Shown: in pieces, positions 1-10,773 of the stretch
Numbering within the stretch: position 1 is the stretch's first letter
Layout of the letters: each line of letters opens with the position of its first letter
From: Pseudomonadota bacterium
GTDB taxonomy: Bacteria > Pseudomonadota > Alphaproteobacteria > GCA-2731375
DNA length: 56,957 bases
Direction: 5' to 3'
NCBI GenBank assembly: GCA_027623205.1
Contig: JAQBYC010000014.1
Span: 1-56,957 of the forward strand
Position numbers and translations under genes: made by a program
Notes under the pieces: model-generated
Told to the model about the DNA's origin: nothing
The model's database searches: none
Seen by the model: the letters and a program-made list of their open reading frames with translations, nothing else

Positions 1-66
1 GCCTAGCAAATAAAAGCGGACATTTAATGTGCTACAAAAACCGGACATCTGTATGTGTCATTGACA
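1..66. mobile_element. Probable terminal end of an IS21-like insertion sequence (partial)
   Basis: Two imperfect copies of a short motif follow each other about 24 bp apart, CGGACATTTAATGTG near position 18 and CGGACATCTGTATGTG near position 42. They end in TGTCATTGACA at about 56-66. Spaced repeats of this kind inside a TGT/ACA tip are typical of IS21-family ends. No transposase gene is visible, because the element would lie outside the window to the left. The family assignment comes from remembered terminal sequences and is tentative. Confidence 0.42.
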
Positions 67-162
67 GCCTTGCCATGATCGATTAATAACACATTGAGGC
101 CAAAAGATGACGGTCAAGGCCCCATGGTCCGGCCCCATGGTCCAGCATCTTCACCGCTATCG

Positions 163-663
163 TCAGGCATCCTCGGACGGCGTGTCCCGGCGCGCCAGGA
201 CATGGCTGCCCAGGCGCGCCAGCGCCTGGCGCAAGGCGGTGTTCCTGGTCCCGGCGGTACGCGCCGTCACCGCGGCCGATTCGGCCGCCGTCAGCGCCCG
301 CTGTTGCAGGGGGCGGGGTTCTTCCCGCACCGGCAGCGGCCCCTGCTGCAGCTTCAGACGATCCACCGCCCGATAGCCGTAAAAGCCGTTGATCCGTTCA
401 ATCACCGTCGGCGCCATATGCTGCAGTTCCACCGCCGCCGCGCCGGCGACCCGAATATGCAGCACCGCGCCGGCCAGATCGCCGCGCCGTTGTTGCAGTT
501 TTTCCGGCGCCGTCAGCGCCGCCAGCCTGGGTCCCACGATTTCCGGCCAGCGGGCGATCACCTCGCCTTCGCCAAAGCCCCGCTTGCGCAGGGCGGTGGC
601 GGTGGCCCGGCGCAAGATGCTGCCGGCGGCCACGGGGTGGGTCTTGAAGCGGCGTTCAGTCAT
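163..663 (-). CDS. DUF721 (DciA-like) domain protein
   Basis: A protein of about 166 residues with the DUF721 core: a basic helical start (ILRRATATALRKRGF), then a WPEIVGPRLAALTAP segment and a hydrophobic strand region (GAVLHIRVAGAAAVELQH) leading to an INGFYGYRAVDRL stretch. DUF721 includes DciA, which helps load the replicative helicase in bacteria that lack DnaC. Whether this copy does so is inference. The ATG at 663 is preferred over a TTG at 714 that would overlap the divergent mutY start. The C-terminal third is basic and Ala/Arg-rich and is not recognisable. Pairing with mutY is often seen in alphaproteobacteria. Confidence 0.8.
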   Translation of the reverse strand: MTERRFKTHPVAAGSILRRATATALRKRGFGEGEVIARWPEIVGPRLAALTAPEKLQQRRGDLAGAVLHIRVAGAAAVELQHMAPTVIERINGFYGYRAVDRLKLQQGPLPVREEPRPLQQRALTAAESAAVTARTAGTRNTALRQALARLGSHVLARRDTPSEDA

Positions 664-707
664 GCCGCCATCTTGCGGCAGATCGCGGGCCGCGTCATCC
701 TGCTTCG

Positions 708-1796
708 GTGTCAAAAAACGATAAATTTTCGGTGAAGCGGGTGTCCACCACGATCAAGCTCGGCAACAGACTGCTGGCCTGGTATGACGGGCAGCACCGC
801 AAGCTGCCCTGGCGGGCGCCGCCGGGCGAGCTGGCCGCGCCCTATCGGGTCTGGCTGTCCGAGATCATGCTGCAACAGACCGTGGTCAAAACGGTCATTC
901 CCTATTATCAGCACTTTCTACGGCGCTGGCCCGACGTCGAAGCCCTGGCGGCGGCGGAACTGGACCAGGTGCTGCACGCCTGGCAGGGCCTGGGCTATTA
1001 CGCCAGGGCCCGCAACCTGCACAAATGCGCCCAGGCGGTGGCTGCCGAGCATGGCGGCGTGTTCCCCGGGACAGAGGCCGGGCTGCTGGCCCTGCCCGGC
1101 ATCGGCCCCTATACCGCCGCCGCCATCGCGGCGATTGCCTACGGGCTGGCGGCCAGCCCGGTGGACGGCAATATTGAACGGGTGGTCGCGCGCCTGTATG
1201 GGGTGACGGCGGCGCTGCCCGGCGCCAAGGGGGAACTGCGCCGCCTGGCGGCGGGCCTGACGCCGGCCCGCCGGCCCGGCGATCACGCCCAGGCCCTGAT
1301 GGACCTGGGCGCCACCATCTGTCTGCCCCGCCAGCCGCAATGCGGCCGCTGCCCCCTGCACCGGCTCTGCCAGGGCCGCCAACAGGGCATCGCGGCCAGC
1401 CTGCCCCGGCGCCAGGCCAGGGCCCAGCGGCCCACCCGTTACGGCGTGGCCTTTTGCCTGTTCGACGGGACCGGCCGCCTGCTGTTGCGCCGGCGGCCGG
1501 AGACTGGCCTGCTGGGCGGCATGATGGAGGTACCCTCGACCCCCTGGCGCGAGGCGGTCTGGGAAGGGGAGGAAGCCGCCGCCTTTGCCCCCCTGGCCAC
1601 CCGCTGGCGCCGCCTGCCCGGCACGGTCAGCCATACCTTCACCCATTTTCAGCTTGCATTGACCGTGCAGACCGCAAGCGGCGGCCGGCCCGCGGAGGCT
1701 GGCGAAATCTGGCGGGCGCCCGCCGATCTGGCCGACCTGGCCCTGCCCACGGTGATCAAAAAAGTGCTGCGCCACGGCTTGGACGCCCCGACATAG
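708..1796 (+). CDS. mutY: A/G-specific adenine glycosylase MutY
   Basis: Removes adenine mispaired with 8-oxoguanine in base excision repair. Numbered from the GTG at 708, the 362-residue protein has the catalytic Glu52 in SEIMLQQT, the helix-hairpin-helix LPGIGPYTAAAIAAIAYG at 129-146 and the catalytic Asp153 in VDGNIERVVAR. The four [4Fe-4S] cysteines are C205, C212, C215 and C221 with C-x6-C-x2-C-x5-C spacing. The C-terminal part (from about 240) has the NUDIX-like fold that reads 8-oxoG, with SHTFTHFQL near its end. Length is normal for MutY. The start is uncertain: GTG codons at 708, 732 and 741 are all possible and none has a strong ribosome binding site. Confidence 0.95.
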   Translation: MSKNDKFSVKRVSTTIKLGNRLLAWYDGQHRKLPWRAPPGELAAPYRVWLSEIMLQQTVVKTVIPYYQHFLRRWPDVEALAAAELDQVLHAWQGLGYYARARNLHKCAQAVAAEHGGVFPGTEAGLLALPGIGPYTAAAIAAIAYGLAASPVDGNIERVVARLYGVTAALPGAKGELRRLAAGLTPARRPGDHAQALMDLGATICLPRQPQCGRCPLHRLCQGRQQGIAASLPRRQARAQRPTRYGVAFCLFDGTGRLLLRRRPETGLLGGMMEVPSTPWREAVWEGEEAAAFAPLATRWRRLPGTVSHTFTHFQLALTVQTASGGRPAEAGEIWRAPADLADLALPTVIKKVLRHGLDAPT

Positions 1797-1857
1797 CCCC
1801 TTTTGTGATGGAACGACTGCCTCACCATATAAAGGGCAGACAAGCACGACCGAGCGC

Positions 1858-2661
1858 CTAAACGCCGTAGCCGTTGATCCGCGCCTGGGAGGCTGTCTTG
1901 CCGGCCTGGTTCTCGATCCGCATGGCGGTCAGGCGGCCGCCATGGGTTTTGTCCTGCAGGGTCAGCCGTTCGTCCCAGAACATCGGCCGTTTGAACCAGA
2001 TCTCCAGATCCATAGTGTCCGCCGCGCCGCGCCGGGCCATGGCCTCGAGATAATAATGCACCGCCATCAAACCGGCGGCGATGGGGGCGCGAAAGCCGAA
2101 TTGGCGGGCGATTTCGGTGTCGGAATGGATGCGGTTGCGCCCGTCGCTGCTGTATCGGGCCACCTCTGCGGGCTGCAAGGTGCGTTGCCAGACCTCTTCA
2201 AACCCCGTGGCATCTTCGTCCGGCGGGGCCAAAAAATCAGTGGCGCCGCTGCCGCCGGCGCCACCCGCGCCGCTGGCCTGGGGGCGCAGGCCCGCGCGGT
2301 CCACGATGACCAGGTCGCGCCCCCGATGGTCGGAGAACAGAAAGCGCCACCGCACCACTTCGCCCTTGGCGACCGGTTCGATGGCGGTGATCTCGCCGCG
2401 CATATGCAGATCAGTATCCCTGGCGATTGGCGCCTGCTGCATAAAGCGCTGATAGACATGCACCTGGCCCTGCAGGGGTACGCCCGGTTCCATCAGGGCA
2501 TCCAGGATCGGCAGGCCCAGGAAGGTCAGATCCAGGCGATCGCCATGCACTTCGGGATCTACGCCGCTGGCGCTCAATTTCGCCAGTTGCCGCGCCCGGT
2601 CAATGGCGACGGGTCGCGTTTCATAAACATAGCCGACCGGCAGCGGATAGGGCGCAAGCAT
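1858..2661 (-). CDS. MaoC/hotdog-fold acyl-CoA dehydratase (FAS1-type dehydratase domain)
   Basis: A 267-residue double-hotdog protein. The N-terminal half (about 1-130) resembles the FAS1-like dehydratase domain: GVPLQGQVHVYQRF, then alternating strands ending in VRWRFLFSDHRGRDLVIVDRAG. The C-terminal half carries the hydratase-like YSSDGRNRIHSDTEIARQFGFRAPIAAGLMAVHYYLEAM. Such proteins hydrate or dehydrate acyl-CoA thioesters; mesaconyl-CoA hydratases and HTD2-type 3-hydroxyacyl dehydratases are relatives. A Gly/Ala linker (GAGGAGGSGA) separates the halves. It lies 6 bp downstream of ccrM on the same strand and may be co-transcribed. The exact substrate cannot be told. Confidence 0.8.
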   Translation of the reverse strand: MLAPYPLPVGYVYETRPVAIDRARQLAKLSASGVDPEVHGDRLDLTFLGLPILDALMEPGVPLQGQVHVYQRFMQQAPIARDTDLHMRGEITAIEPVAKGEVVRWRFLFSDHRGRDLVIVDRAGLRPQASGAGGAGGSGATDFLAPPDEDATGFEEVWQRTLQPAEVARYSSDGRNRIHSDTEIARQFGFRAPIAAGLMAVHYYLEAMARRGAADTMDLEIWFKRPMFWDERLTLQDKTHGGRLTAMRIENQAGKTASQARINGYGV

Positions 2662-2667
2662 GCGGCG

Positions 2668-3833
<1,166 letters not shown>

Positions 3834-3866
3834 AATAGGTATCAAATCAAGCCTGGTTGTTTTCGT

Positions 3867-4529
3867 TCACGCCAGTGCGCCAGAAGCCGCCAGAAGTTTC
3901 CGGATCGGGGCAAAGGAGCGCCGGTGCATTTCGGTCGGTCCCAGCCTGGCCAAAGCCGCCCGGTGTTCGGCGGTGCCATAGCCGGCATTGCGCTCCCAGC
4001 CGTAGCCCGGAAAGCATTCGGCCAGGGCCGTCATTTCACGGTCCCGGGTGACCTTGGCCACGATCGAGGCGGCGGCAATGGAAAGGCAGCGGGCATCGCC
4101 CTTGACCAGACATTCAACGCCGCAGGCGAGATTGCCGGTCGCGCGGCGGGGCAAATCCGGGGCGCGGTTGCCGTCCACCAGGGCGTGCCGGGGCGGCGTG
4201 GCCAGGTCCGCCACCGCACGGGCCATGGCCAGCATGGTGGCGGCCAGGATGTTGAGGCGGTCAATTTCCTCTACCCCGGCCCGGCCAACGCCGATCACCG
4301 CAACCTGGCCCAGGCTGTCAAACAGCTGCTCCCGGCGCGCCCTGGACAGGGTTTTGGAATCCGCCAGACCGGGCGGAATATGATCCGGGCGCAGGATCAC
4401 CGCCGCCGCCACCACCGGTCCGGCCCAGGGGCCCCGGCCTGCCTCGTCGATGCCGCAAACCGGGACCAGGCCGCGGGCCGCGGCGGCCGCCTCGTGGCCG
4501 TAGCCGGCCTTAATCCTTGGTTTTGTCAT
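3867..4529 (-). CDS. rnhB: Ribonuclease HII
   Basis: Cleaves the RNA strand of RNA-DNA hybrids and single ribonucleotides in DNA. From the ATG at 4529 the protein is 220 residues, the usual size. The acidic active site is visible as D28 and E29 in [15 protein letters not shown]119 in ALVDGNRAP and D145 in [24 protein letters not shown]. The C-terminal [19 protein letters not shown] and HRRSFAP motifs are also standard. The gene overlaps the end of the upstream antiporter gene by 20 bp, implying translational coupling; an ATG at 4538 is a second possible start. Confidence 0.94.
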   Translation of the reverse strand: MTKPRIKAGYGHEAAAAARGLVPVCGIDEAGRGPWAGPVVAAAVILRPDHIPPGLADSKTLSRARREQLFDSLGQVAVIGVGRAGVEEIDRLNILAATMLAMARAVADLATPPRHALVDGNRAPDLPRRATGNLACGVECLVKGDARCLSIAAASIVAKVTRDREMTALAECFPGYGWERNAGYGTAEHRAALARLGPTEMHRRSFAPIRKLLAASGALA

Positions 4530-5940
4530 CACCGTCATTGGCGGTGCCGTCGGGGCCGCCCGCTGGCGAACCGGCGTCTTCAAAGCGGGCGTCGCCGTCA
4601 GCCCCCGCATCTGCATCCGCGCTATCGGCCGCGGTGTTGTCGGCCATTATATCCTTGGCGGCGCGGTAACCCTTCTCTCCCATCCGCATGGAAAAGCGCA
4701 CGGAATATCTGCTCATGATCGCCACCGCCCGGGCTTCGGGCGCGAATATTCTTTGCAGATATTCCCGCAGGGTCTGAACATTGCTGCCGACCAGGCGTTC
4801 CAGCCGCCGGCTCAATATCAACCATAGGGGCGAGAGCATCAGACTCAAGGCAATGACGGACACCACGATGCGGCCGCCGGTGTCAAGGATCAGGCCGGCC
4901 CCAACCGCCGCCGCCACCAGGACAAACGAGAATTCACCGATCTGGCCGATGGAGACCCCGACAATCCAGGCGCTGGGCCATGGTTCCCGCAGCGCGCGCA
5001 GGATGGCGACGTTCATCATGGTCTTCAGCACCGTGACGACCAGTAGAATACTCATGACTTCCGCCAGATGTTCCCAGATGAAGCCAAGATCCAGCAACAG
5101 GCCGATGGAAACGAAAAAAATCATCAACAACACGCCCTGGATCGGCCGGGCCGCCGCCAACAACGGCACCCGCGCGGTTGAGTTGCCGATCCACAGGCCC
5201 GCCAAAAAGGCACCGTAGGCCGGCGACAACCCCACCAGGGCGGAAACCAGCGCCGCGCCAAAACAATACGCCAGGGCGGTGACCGCCGAGATTTCCACAT
5301 CGCCGTGCATGCTCCCCGTGAACGGCAAGCCCACCCGCGAGCGCCGGGTCAATACGATGATCATGGCGGCGAGCAGGCCCAACGCCAGGAACAGCTTCAG
5401 ATAGCCGCCCATGTCCATGCCGGTGCCCCCGGCCAGGCCGTCGACGATCAGCAGCATGGGCACGATGGCCAGATCCTGGGCGATCAACACGCCGATCGCC
5501 GTGCGCCCGATGGCGGTGCGCAACTCGCCGATATCTTCCAGCAGCTTGATCGCCACGGCGGTGCTGGACAGGGCAATGACAAAGCCCATCACGATGGCGG
5601 TCTCGACACCGCGGCCAAAGAAATGCATCACCACCAGCATGGCGCCGATGGACAGGGCGATCTGCGCGCCGGCCGCCAGCAGCGCCACACGCAGCACCCG
5701 GCGGAAAGCCCGCAGGGACAATTCCATGCCGATCACGAACAACAGCAGCAGCACGCCCAGTTCGGCCAGGGTTTCGATGGGCGCCCGGTTGGGAAACAGA
5801 TCAAACCCGGATGGGCCAAGGATCACACCGGCGACGATATAGCCGACAATTGCCGGCTGCCGCAGGCGCTGCAGCACCAGACCCAGGATCAGGGCGCTGG
5901 CCGCCAGCAGGGCGATTTCAAATAGGCCGTTGGTGTGCAT
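4510..5940 (-). CDS. CPA2-family monovalent cation:proton antiporter (KefB/YbaL-like)
   Basis: A 476-residue inner-membrane protein with about 12 hydrophobic segments across residues 5-385. The family signatures are visible: [17 protein letters not shown] near the start, [18 protein letters not shown], and [39 protein letters not shown] contains the Asp expected at the ion site. CPA2 proteins exchange K+ or Na+ for H+. The C-terminal RCK/TrkA-N domain of KefB/KefC is missing; instead the tail after about 430 is strongly acidic and Ala/Gly/Asp-rich, probably a disordered cytosolic end. The gene lies 7 bp downstream of a methyltransferase and overlaps rnhB. Ion specificity is unknown. Confidence 0.85.
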   Translation of the reverse strand: MHTNGLFEIALLAASALILGLVLQRLRQPAIVGYIVAGVILGPSGFDLFPNRAPIETLAELGVLLLLFVIGMELSLRAFRRVLRVALLAAGAQIALSIGAMLVVMHFFGRGVETAIVMGFVIALSSTAVAIKLLEDIGELRTAIGRTAIGVLIAQDLAIVPMLLIVDGLAGGTGMDMGGYLKLFLALGLLAAMIIVLTRRSRVGLPFTGSMHGDVEISAVTALAYCFGAALVSALVGLSPAYGAFLAGLWIGNSTARVPLLAAARPIQGVLLMIFFVSIGLLLDLGFIWEHLAEVMSILLVVTVLKTMMNVAILRALREPWPSAWIVGVSIGQIGEFSFVLVAAAVGAGLILDTGGRIVVSVIALSLMLSPLWLILSRRLERLVGSNVQTLREYLQRIFAPEARAVAIMSRYSVRFSMRMGEKGYRAAKDIMADNTAADSADADAGADGDARFEDAGSPAGGPDGTANDGDDKTKD

Positions 5941-5947
5941 CTGGCAG

Positions 5948-7195
5948 CTAGTCTAACACGGCGCCGGCAAACAGCAGCAGATTAAGGGGGTGCAGAACGG
6001 CATACAGCGCGGCAAACCGTGCCGCAAACCCGGCCCAGTTGGTCTTGGCGCCGCCGGCGCGCAGACGGCCGTGGATTTGCCGCAGGCTGCGCCGGCCATC
6101 GATCAGGGCGACGATGGCGGCGGCCCCGTCAGGTACTTCAAATTGCTTTGCAACGCCACCCAGTTCGGCGCTCAACCGGGGCGATTTCGCCAGGCTGGCG
6201 GCCAGGCGGTCCGGCGCCATCTCGCGCAGCACGGGCACCATTCCAGGCGCGAAACCCGATGCCGCGCCGCCTTTGTCATTGCCCCGGCGCACCGTATAAA
6301 AGACATGGGTTTTCAGGCCGCCGGACAATTCCTCGGCCAGGGCCCAGCGCGCCTGCGGCGGCAGCGCCGCGGCCCGCGCCGCCAGCTCCGGGTCGTCCAG
6401 ATAAAGGCCCGGATCGTAGGCGCCGGCGGGCAGAAAACCGGTGATGGACAAACCGGCGGCGGCGGTCATCGCGGCAAGCTGGCCGACCAGATAGGCGCGG
6501 TCACGGCTGTGCAGCAGCAGATCGTAAAAGCCCGCGTCGTCACCCGCCAGATGGTCCGACAGATAGTCGTTGCGTTTCAGCCAATTGCCTTCCGGCAGGG
6601 CATCGACCAGACGCCGGGCCAGGGCCAGGCGCGCATCCGCGGGGCCGTCGCCGGCCAGCCGGGCGATGGCGCGCTGCGCCGGATAGACCCCGGTCCGGCC
6701 CAGTTCCCCATACAGCATCAGGCCCAGGCCGCCCTGTTCCGTCAGGACCGAAACCAGGGCCTGCAGGCCGGCCTCGGGCGCGTCGAGATGGTGCAGCACG
6801 CCGCAGCAATCGATATAGTCGAACGGCGCCCAGCCAAGCCCGGGCAAATCCAGCAACGAGCCCTGATGGAACGAGATATTGTCCAGGCCGCGCGCCTGGG
6901 CCCGCCCCCTGGCCACGGCCAGGGATGCTTCGGAGGCGTCCAGGTAGGTAACGCTGCCAGCCCCACGGTCCGCCAATTGCTGGGCCAGCATGATGGCGCC
7001 ATCTCCCGTGCCGCCGCCCGCCACCAGCGCCCGCAAAGCACCGGCGCGGCCGCCGGCAAAGACAAAATGCTCAATCTCGTGAATATGGCTGGGCGAGCCG
7101 GTGATCAGGCGATGCGCCTCGTCCGCCGGATCCCGGGCCGGGTAGGGATAGCTTTCATACTGGGCGCGGACAGCGTCATCGCCAATCCCGGTCAT
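5948..7195 (-). CDS. Class I SAM-dependent methyltransferase, substrate unknown
   Basis: About 415 residues. The N-terminal YESYPYPARDP motif is followed by a Rossmann methyltransferase domain with glycine-rich motif I (ALVAGGGTGDGAIMLAQQL), an acidic ribose-binding position in VTYLDASEASL, and motif IV/V in FDYIDCCGVLHHLDAPEAGLQAL. The C-terminal 150 residues have no clear match, though a winged-helix-like stretch (AAAIVALIDGRRSLRQIHGRL) is present. Many orthologues are called only class I SAM methyltransferase. The ATG at 7195 begins MTGIGDDAVRAQYESYPYP; a second ATG at 7216 gives seven more residues. It lies between an oxidoreductase and an antiporter gene in a minus-strand run. Confidence 0.78.
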   Translation of the reverse strand: MTGIGDDAVRAQYESYPYPARDPADEAHRLITGSPSHIHEIEHFVFAGGRAGALRALVAGGGTGDGAIMLAQQLADRGAGSVTYLDASEASLAVARGRAQARGLDNISFHQGSLLDLPGLGWAPFDYIDCCGVLHHLDAPEAGLQALVSVLTEQGGLGLMLYGELGRTGVYPAQRAIARLAGDGPADARLALARRLVDALPEGNWLKRNDYLSDHLAGDDAGFYDLLLHSRDRAYLVGQLAAMTAAAGLSITGFLPAGAYDPGLYLDDPELAARAAALPPQARWALAEELSGGLKTHVFYTVRRGNDKGGAASGFAPGMVPVLREMAPDRLAASLAKSPRLSAELGGVAKQFEVPDGAAAIVALIDGRRSLRQIHGRLRAGGAKTNWAGFAARFAALYAVLHPLNLLLFAGAVLD

Positions 7196-7222
7196 GGCCG
7201 CATCGCCCCCGCCCATTCGCCG

Positions 7223-8200
7223 CTAGTCCATGATCACCACGGCCTTGCCGACAACCTTGCGCTCGACCAGAACGTTCAGGGCCGCGGGCACTTCCGCCAG
7301 GGAAAAACGGTGCGAAATATTGGGACGCAATTTTCCTTCCCGCAGCCACTGGAACATAATCTCCATGTTCTGGCGGTGGCGTTCCGGGTAGCGCTCCGTC
7401 CAGGCGCCCCAAAAGACCCCGACGATGGAGCAGTTCTTCAACAGGGCCAGATTGGCCGGCGCCGCCGGTATCCGTCCGGAGGTGAAACCGATCACCAGCA
7501 GCCGGCCGTCCCAGTTGATGCAGCGCAGGGATTCATCGAAGACATCGCCGCCCACGGGATCGTAGATCACATCGGCGCCGGCGCTGCCGCAGATCTCCTT
7601 CACCTTGTCCTTGAACGGACCATCGGTGTAATTGATGACATGATCAGCGCCATGGGCAGTGACAGTTTTCAGCTTTTCGTCGTTGCCGCCGGTACCGATG
7701 ACCTTGGCCCCCATGGCCTTGCCAATTTCCACCGCCGACAGGCCAACCCCGCCCGAGGCGCCGTGCACCAGCAGCCATTCATCCTTTTGCAATCTACCCA
7801 TCTGCATCAGGGCGTAGGCGGAGGTGCCATAGGTCAAAACAAAGGCCGAGCCCAGTTCGTAGTCGATATCGTCGGGCAGATGCAGGCATTTGACCGCCTT
7901 GGCGTTGACCTCTTCGGCAAATGCGCCATGGCCGGTCAAGGCGATGACCCGGTCGCCGGGCTTGAAATCGCTGACGCCGGGGCCCACCGAAAGCACATCG
8001 CCGGCGCATTCCGAGCCGGGAGAAAAGGGAAACGCCGGCTTGAACTGATACTTGCCCTCGATGATCAGGATATCCGGGAAATTGACCCCGGCGCAGCGCA
8101 CGCGAACGCGAATTTCACCGTCGCCGGGCGGGGGCAATTCATGCTCTTCCAGCACCAGGCTTTCGGGCGGGCCGTATTTCTTGCACAACATCGCTTTCAT
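7223..8200 (-). CDS. NADPH:quinone oxidoreductase-like MDR-family dehydrogenase
   Basis: A 325-residue medium-chain dehydrogenase/reductase of the zinc-free quinone oxidoreductase type. The N-terminal GroES-like domain has CAGVNFPDILIIEGKYQFKP and the family FSPGSECAGDVLSVG. The Rossmann domain has the nucleotide-binding GASGGVGLSAVEIGKAMGAKVIG, and its C-terminal half includes DVIYDPVGGDVFDESLRCI. Such enzymes reduce quinones or enones with NADPH. The start at 8200 gives MKAMLCKKYGPPESL, matching the family; an upstream in-frame extension is unsupported. It is the first gene of a minus-strand run and faces the SPOUT methyltransferase gene across about 180 bp. Confidence 0.87.
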   Translation of the reverse strand: MKAMLCKKYGPPESLVLEEHELPPPGDGEIRVRVRCAGVNFPDILIIEGKYQFKPAFPFSPGSECAGDVLSVGPGVSDFKPGDRVIALTGHGAFAEEVNAKAVKCLHLPDDIDYELGSAFVLTYGTSAYALMQMGRLQKDEWLLVHGASGGVGLSAVEIGKAMGAKVIGTGGNDEKLKTVTAHGADHVINYTDGPFKDKVKEICGSAGADVIYDPVGGDVFDESLRCINWDGRLLVIGFTSGRIPAAPANLALLKNCSIVGVFWGAWTERYPERHRQNMEIMFQWLREGKLRPNISHRFSLAEVPAALNVLVERKVVGKAVVIMD

Positions 8201-8380
8201 CAATGTCTTCCCTAAATATACACGGCTACATGTTCCGGGCAGGGAGTTAACACAAAGCATGGGCCTTTGTCGCCCATAGGCGTTAATCTCTACCCTGGAT
8301 AATTTTCAACTTACGTTGCAGCAACGCCGGGCCGGTCCAGATCTCATTGAAAATGCCCCGGTCGAATGGAAAAGGTCAAC

Positions 8381-8911
8381 ATGCGCGGTTATTTCGGCAT
8401 CGGTGTCGAGCGCTTGAGCAAGCCCATGAACGCGGGCAATCTGTTTCGCTCGGCCCAGGCATTTGGCGCCGGCTTTCTGTTCACGGTCGCCGGCACCTAT
8501 CAGCAGCGCCAGGCCCCTTCCGATACCTCGCAGTCTACCGATCAGCTACCGTTTTATGAATTCGCCGACGTGGCCGGCATGCTGTTGCCCGACCGCTGTC
8601 AGCTTGTGGGCATCGAACTGCTTGATGGCGCGGTTGATTTGCCGACCTTCAAGCATCCGTTGCGCGCGGCCTATGTGCTGGGGCCGGAACGGGGCAGCCT
8701 GTCACCTGAAATGATCGCGCGCTGCGACCATCTGATCAAAATTCCAACGGCCTTCTGCATCAACGTGGCCACGGCGGGCGCCATTGTCATGTATGACCGT
8801 GCGGTCAGTCTGGGACGTTTTGGCCAACGGGCCACCTTCAGCCGCAATGCCGGCGAACCGCCCCGCCCCCACGTCCAGGGCACGCAGATTTTCCGCACCA
8901 AGAAACAATAG
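8381..8911 (+). CDS. TrmH/SpoU-family (SPOUT) RNA methyltransferase
   Basis: A 176-residue protein consisting of the SPOUT knot domain alone. Motif 1 is NAGNLFRSAQAFGA, motif 2 is AYVLGPERGSLSPEM, and motif 3 is IPTAFCINVATAGAIVMYD, which together bind SAM and hold the catalytic Arg and Asn. Family members 2'-O-methylate ribose in tRNA or rRNA; the target nucleotide here is not evident. The ATG at 8381 has GGAAAAGG six bases upstream and is preferred over an ATG at 8366. The protein is shorter than TrmH and rRNA-type SpoU enzymes because it lacks an N-terminal RNA-binding domain. Confidence 0.85.
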   Translation: MRGYFGIGVERLSKPMNAGNLFRSAQAFGAGFLFTVAGTYQQRQAPSDTSQSTDQLPFYEFADVAGMLLPDRCQLVGIELLDGAVDLPTFKHPLRAAYVLGPERGSLSPEMIARCDHLIKIPTAFCINVATAGAIVMYDRAVSLGRFGQRATFSRNAGEPPRPHVQGTQIFRTKKQ

Positions 8912-8959
8912 ACGCAGCTTGGCCTGGAATATTCCGTGATCGGGCCCTATGTTGTCGCC

Positions 8960-9517
8960 ATGAGATTCACCAGCCCTTTAAAACCCACAAGACGATGCAT
9001 GATCGTGCTGGCCGCAAATGCGGTTTTGTTCGCCGCCGCGTTCATCCCGCCTGCCGCGGCACAGACCACGGCGCCCAAGTCCCTGTTGAAAAATCCAGGC
9101 ACCTGGGGCGCCTTTTTACTCAAGGAAGGCGAGGGCCAGGCCTGCTATATGGCCGGTCAGCCACAGTCCAGCACGCCGGCCGGGGTCAAACGCGGCCCGA
9201 TCTGGCTGCTGATCACCCACCGTCCCTATAAGGAGATCATCGGCGAAGTGGGGTTCTATGCGGGCTATCCCTTCGAGGTTGGCGGCACGGCGATCATTGA
9301 TGTTGATGGCACGACCTTCAAACTCTATACCGTCGAGGACACCGCCTGGGCCGAAGACCCCGCGCTCGAGAAGAAGCTTGTGGCGGCCATGCGGGCCGGC
9401 AGGACGATGGTCGTTCGCGGCACATCGAAACGCGGCACCAAGACCACCGACCGCTATTCCCTGGAGGGTTTTACCCGCGCCCACAAGGCGATCAATCGGG
9501 CCTGCAAAGTAAAATGA
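8960..9517 (+). CDS. Invasion-associated locus B (IalB) family periplasmic protein
   Basis: About 185 residues with a signal peptide: a basic start ([11 protein letters not shown]), a hydrophobic core ([16 protein letters not shown]) and a probable cut after PPAAA before QTT. The mature part has the IalB fold signs: [10 protein letters not shown], then [11 protein letters not shown] and [11 protein letters not shown]. IalB of Bartonella affects red-cell invasion, but the family is widespread in free-living alphaproteobacteria, where its role is unknown. The stop overlaps the rlmN start as ATGA, so translation is probably coupled. The start could also be the GTG at 8936. Confidence 0.8.
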   Translation: MRFTSPLKPTRRCMIVLAANAVLFAAAFIPPAAAQTTAPKSLLKNPGTWGAFLLKEGEGQACYMAGQPQSSTPAGVKRGPIWLLITHRPYKEIIGEVGFYAGYPFEVGGTAIIDVDGTTFKLYTVEDTAWAEDPALEKKLVAAMRAGRTMVVRGTSKRGTKTTDRYSLEGFTRAHKAINRACKVK

Positions 9518-10674
9518 CCGCCAATATCACCGCGAATTCCCCTGGCGCAGCGGATCTTGCCGCAGCCGATTTAGCCATGCCGGACTCCCGGCGAAATCTG
9601 ATCGGCCTGACGCGCCCGGAACTAGCGGACTCCGTGGCCGTCCTTGGCGTCCCCGAAAGGCAGCGTAAAATGCGGGTCAGCCAGCTTTGGCGCTGGATGT
9701 ATAACCGGGGCGTGGACAGCTTTGATGCGATGAGCGACCTGGGCAAGGACCTGCGCCAGGGTCTGCACGATAACCATAGTGTCGCCCGCCCGGGCATTGC
9801 CACCACCCTGCAGTCGACGGACGGCACGATAAAATGGCTGTTGCGCCTGGCCGACGGCAATGAGATCGAAATGGTCTACATTCCGGAGCTGGATCATGGC
9901 GCGCTGTGCGTCTCCAGCCAGGTCGGCTGTACCCTGAATTGCCGTTTTTGCCATACCGGAACCATGCCGCTGGTGCGCAACCTGACCGCCGGCGAGATCC
10001 TCGGCCAGTTCATGCTGGCCCGCGATTGTCTGGATGACTGGCCCGATGCCGACGGCCTGCGAAAGATTTCCACCATTGTCATGATGGGCATGGGCGAGCC
10101 GCTGTTGAACTACGACAATGTCGCTAAGGCTCTGACCATCATAATGGATATGGAGGGGATCGCCCTGTCGCGGCGGAGCATTACCTTGTCCACCGCCGGC
10201 CTGGTACCGGCCATGGAACGCTGCGGGCGAGAATTAAGGGTCAACCTGGCGGTTTCCCTGCACGCCGTGACCGACAAGGTGCGCGACAAGCTGGTGCCGC
10301 TGAACCGGCGTTACCCCATCGCGGAACTGATCCAGGCGTGCCGCGATTATCCGTCCGCCAACAATGCCCGGCGCATCACCTTTGAGTACGTCATGCTGCA
10401 GGAGGTCAATGACAGCCTGGAGGACGCCCATGAACTGGTGCGCCTGCTGCGGGGCATCCCGGCCAAGATCAACCTGATCCCATTCAATCCCTGGCCCGGC
10501 GCGCCCTATGAGTGCAGTTCCAACAACCGCATTCACCGCTTCGCCGCCGTGCTCAACGATGCCGGCTATGCCGCCCCGGTGCGCACGCCGCGAGGCCGGG
10601 ATATCATGGCCGCCTGTGGCCAGTTGAAATCCGCCAGCGAAAAGCAACCAGCCGCACGGCGCCAGACCGGCTAG
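9514..10674 (+). CDS. rlmN: Dual-specificity 23S rRNA/tRNA adenine-C2 methyltransferase RlmN
   Basis: Radical SAM enzyme that methylates C2 of A2503 in 23S rRNA and A37 in some tRNAs. The 386-residue protein carries C139, C143 and C146 (C-x3-C-x2-C) for the [4Fe-4S] cluster in [15 protein letters not shown]. The Cys that forms the covalent RNA intermediate appears to be C368 in [21 protein letters not shown] and [14 protein letters not shown] are further family motifs. The first 30 residues are an unconserved Ala-rich extension. It overlaps the IalB-family gene by 4 bp. Its stop codon merges with the first bases of a 101-bp palindromic repeat. Confidence 0.95.
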   Translation: MTANITANSPGAADLAAADLAMPDSRRNLIGLTRPELADSVAVLGVPERQRKMRVSQLWRWMYNRGVDSFDAMSDLGKDLRQGLHDNHSVARPGIATTLQSTDGTIKWLLRLADGNEIEMVYIPELDHGALCVSSQVGCTLNCRFCHTGTMPLVRNLTAGEILGQFMLARDCLDDWPDADGLRKISTIVMMGMGEPLLNYDNVAKALTIIMDMEGIALSRRSITLSTAGLVPAMERCGRELRVNLAVSLHAVTDKVRDKLVPLNRRYPIAELIQACRDYPSANNARRITFEYVMLQEVNDSLEDAHELVRLLRGIPAKINLIPFNPWPGAPYECSSNNRIHRFAAVLNDAGYAAPVRTPRGRDIMAACGQLKSASEKQPAARRQTG

Positions 10675-10773
10675 AGCATGTTTCTTCGAAACATGCCCGG
10701 ACTCTTAAGAATAGAGCAATTGAACCAATTACTTGGATCGCCAAAGCGAAGCCAATTGGTGGAAAATTGCTCT
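10673..10773 (-). repeat. 101-bp palindromic repeat, copy 1 (reverse orientation)
   Basis: A 40-bp module (AGAGCATGTTTC onward) is joined to a 61-bp module bounded by AGAGCAATT at 10713 and AATTGCTCT ending at 10773. Read on the minus strand it lines up over its full length with the copies at 15166 and 46137. The 40-bp module folds as GCATGTTTC/GAAACATGC and the 61-bp module as AGAGCAATT/AATTGCTCT. The first two bases of the repeat form part of the rlmN TAG stop codon. It may act as a terminator or mRNA 3' hairpin for rlmN. Confidence 0.8.

Noticed and set aside
5990-8215. A 741-codon plus-strand reading frame over the methyltransferase and oxidoreductase genes
   Set aside because: Antisense to two well-supported genes, with His/Gln/Gly-rich composition typical of shadow frames.
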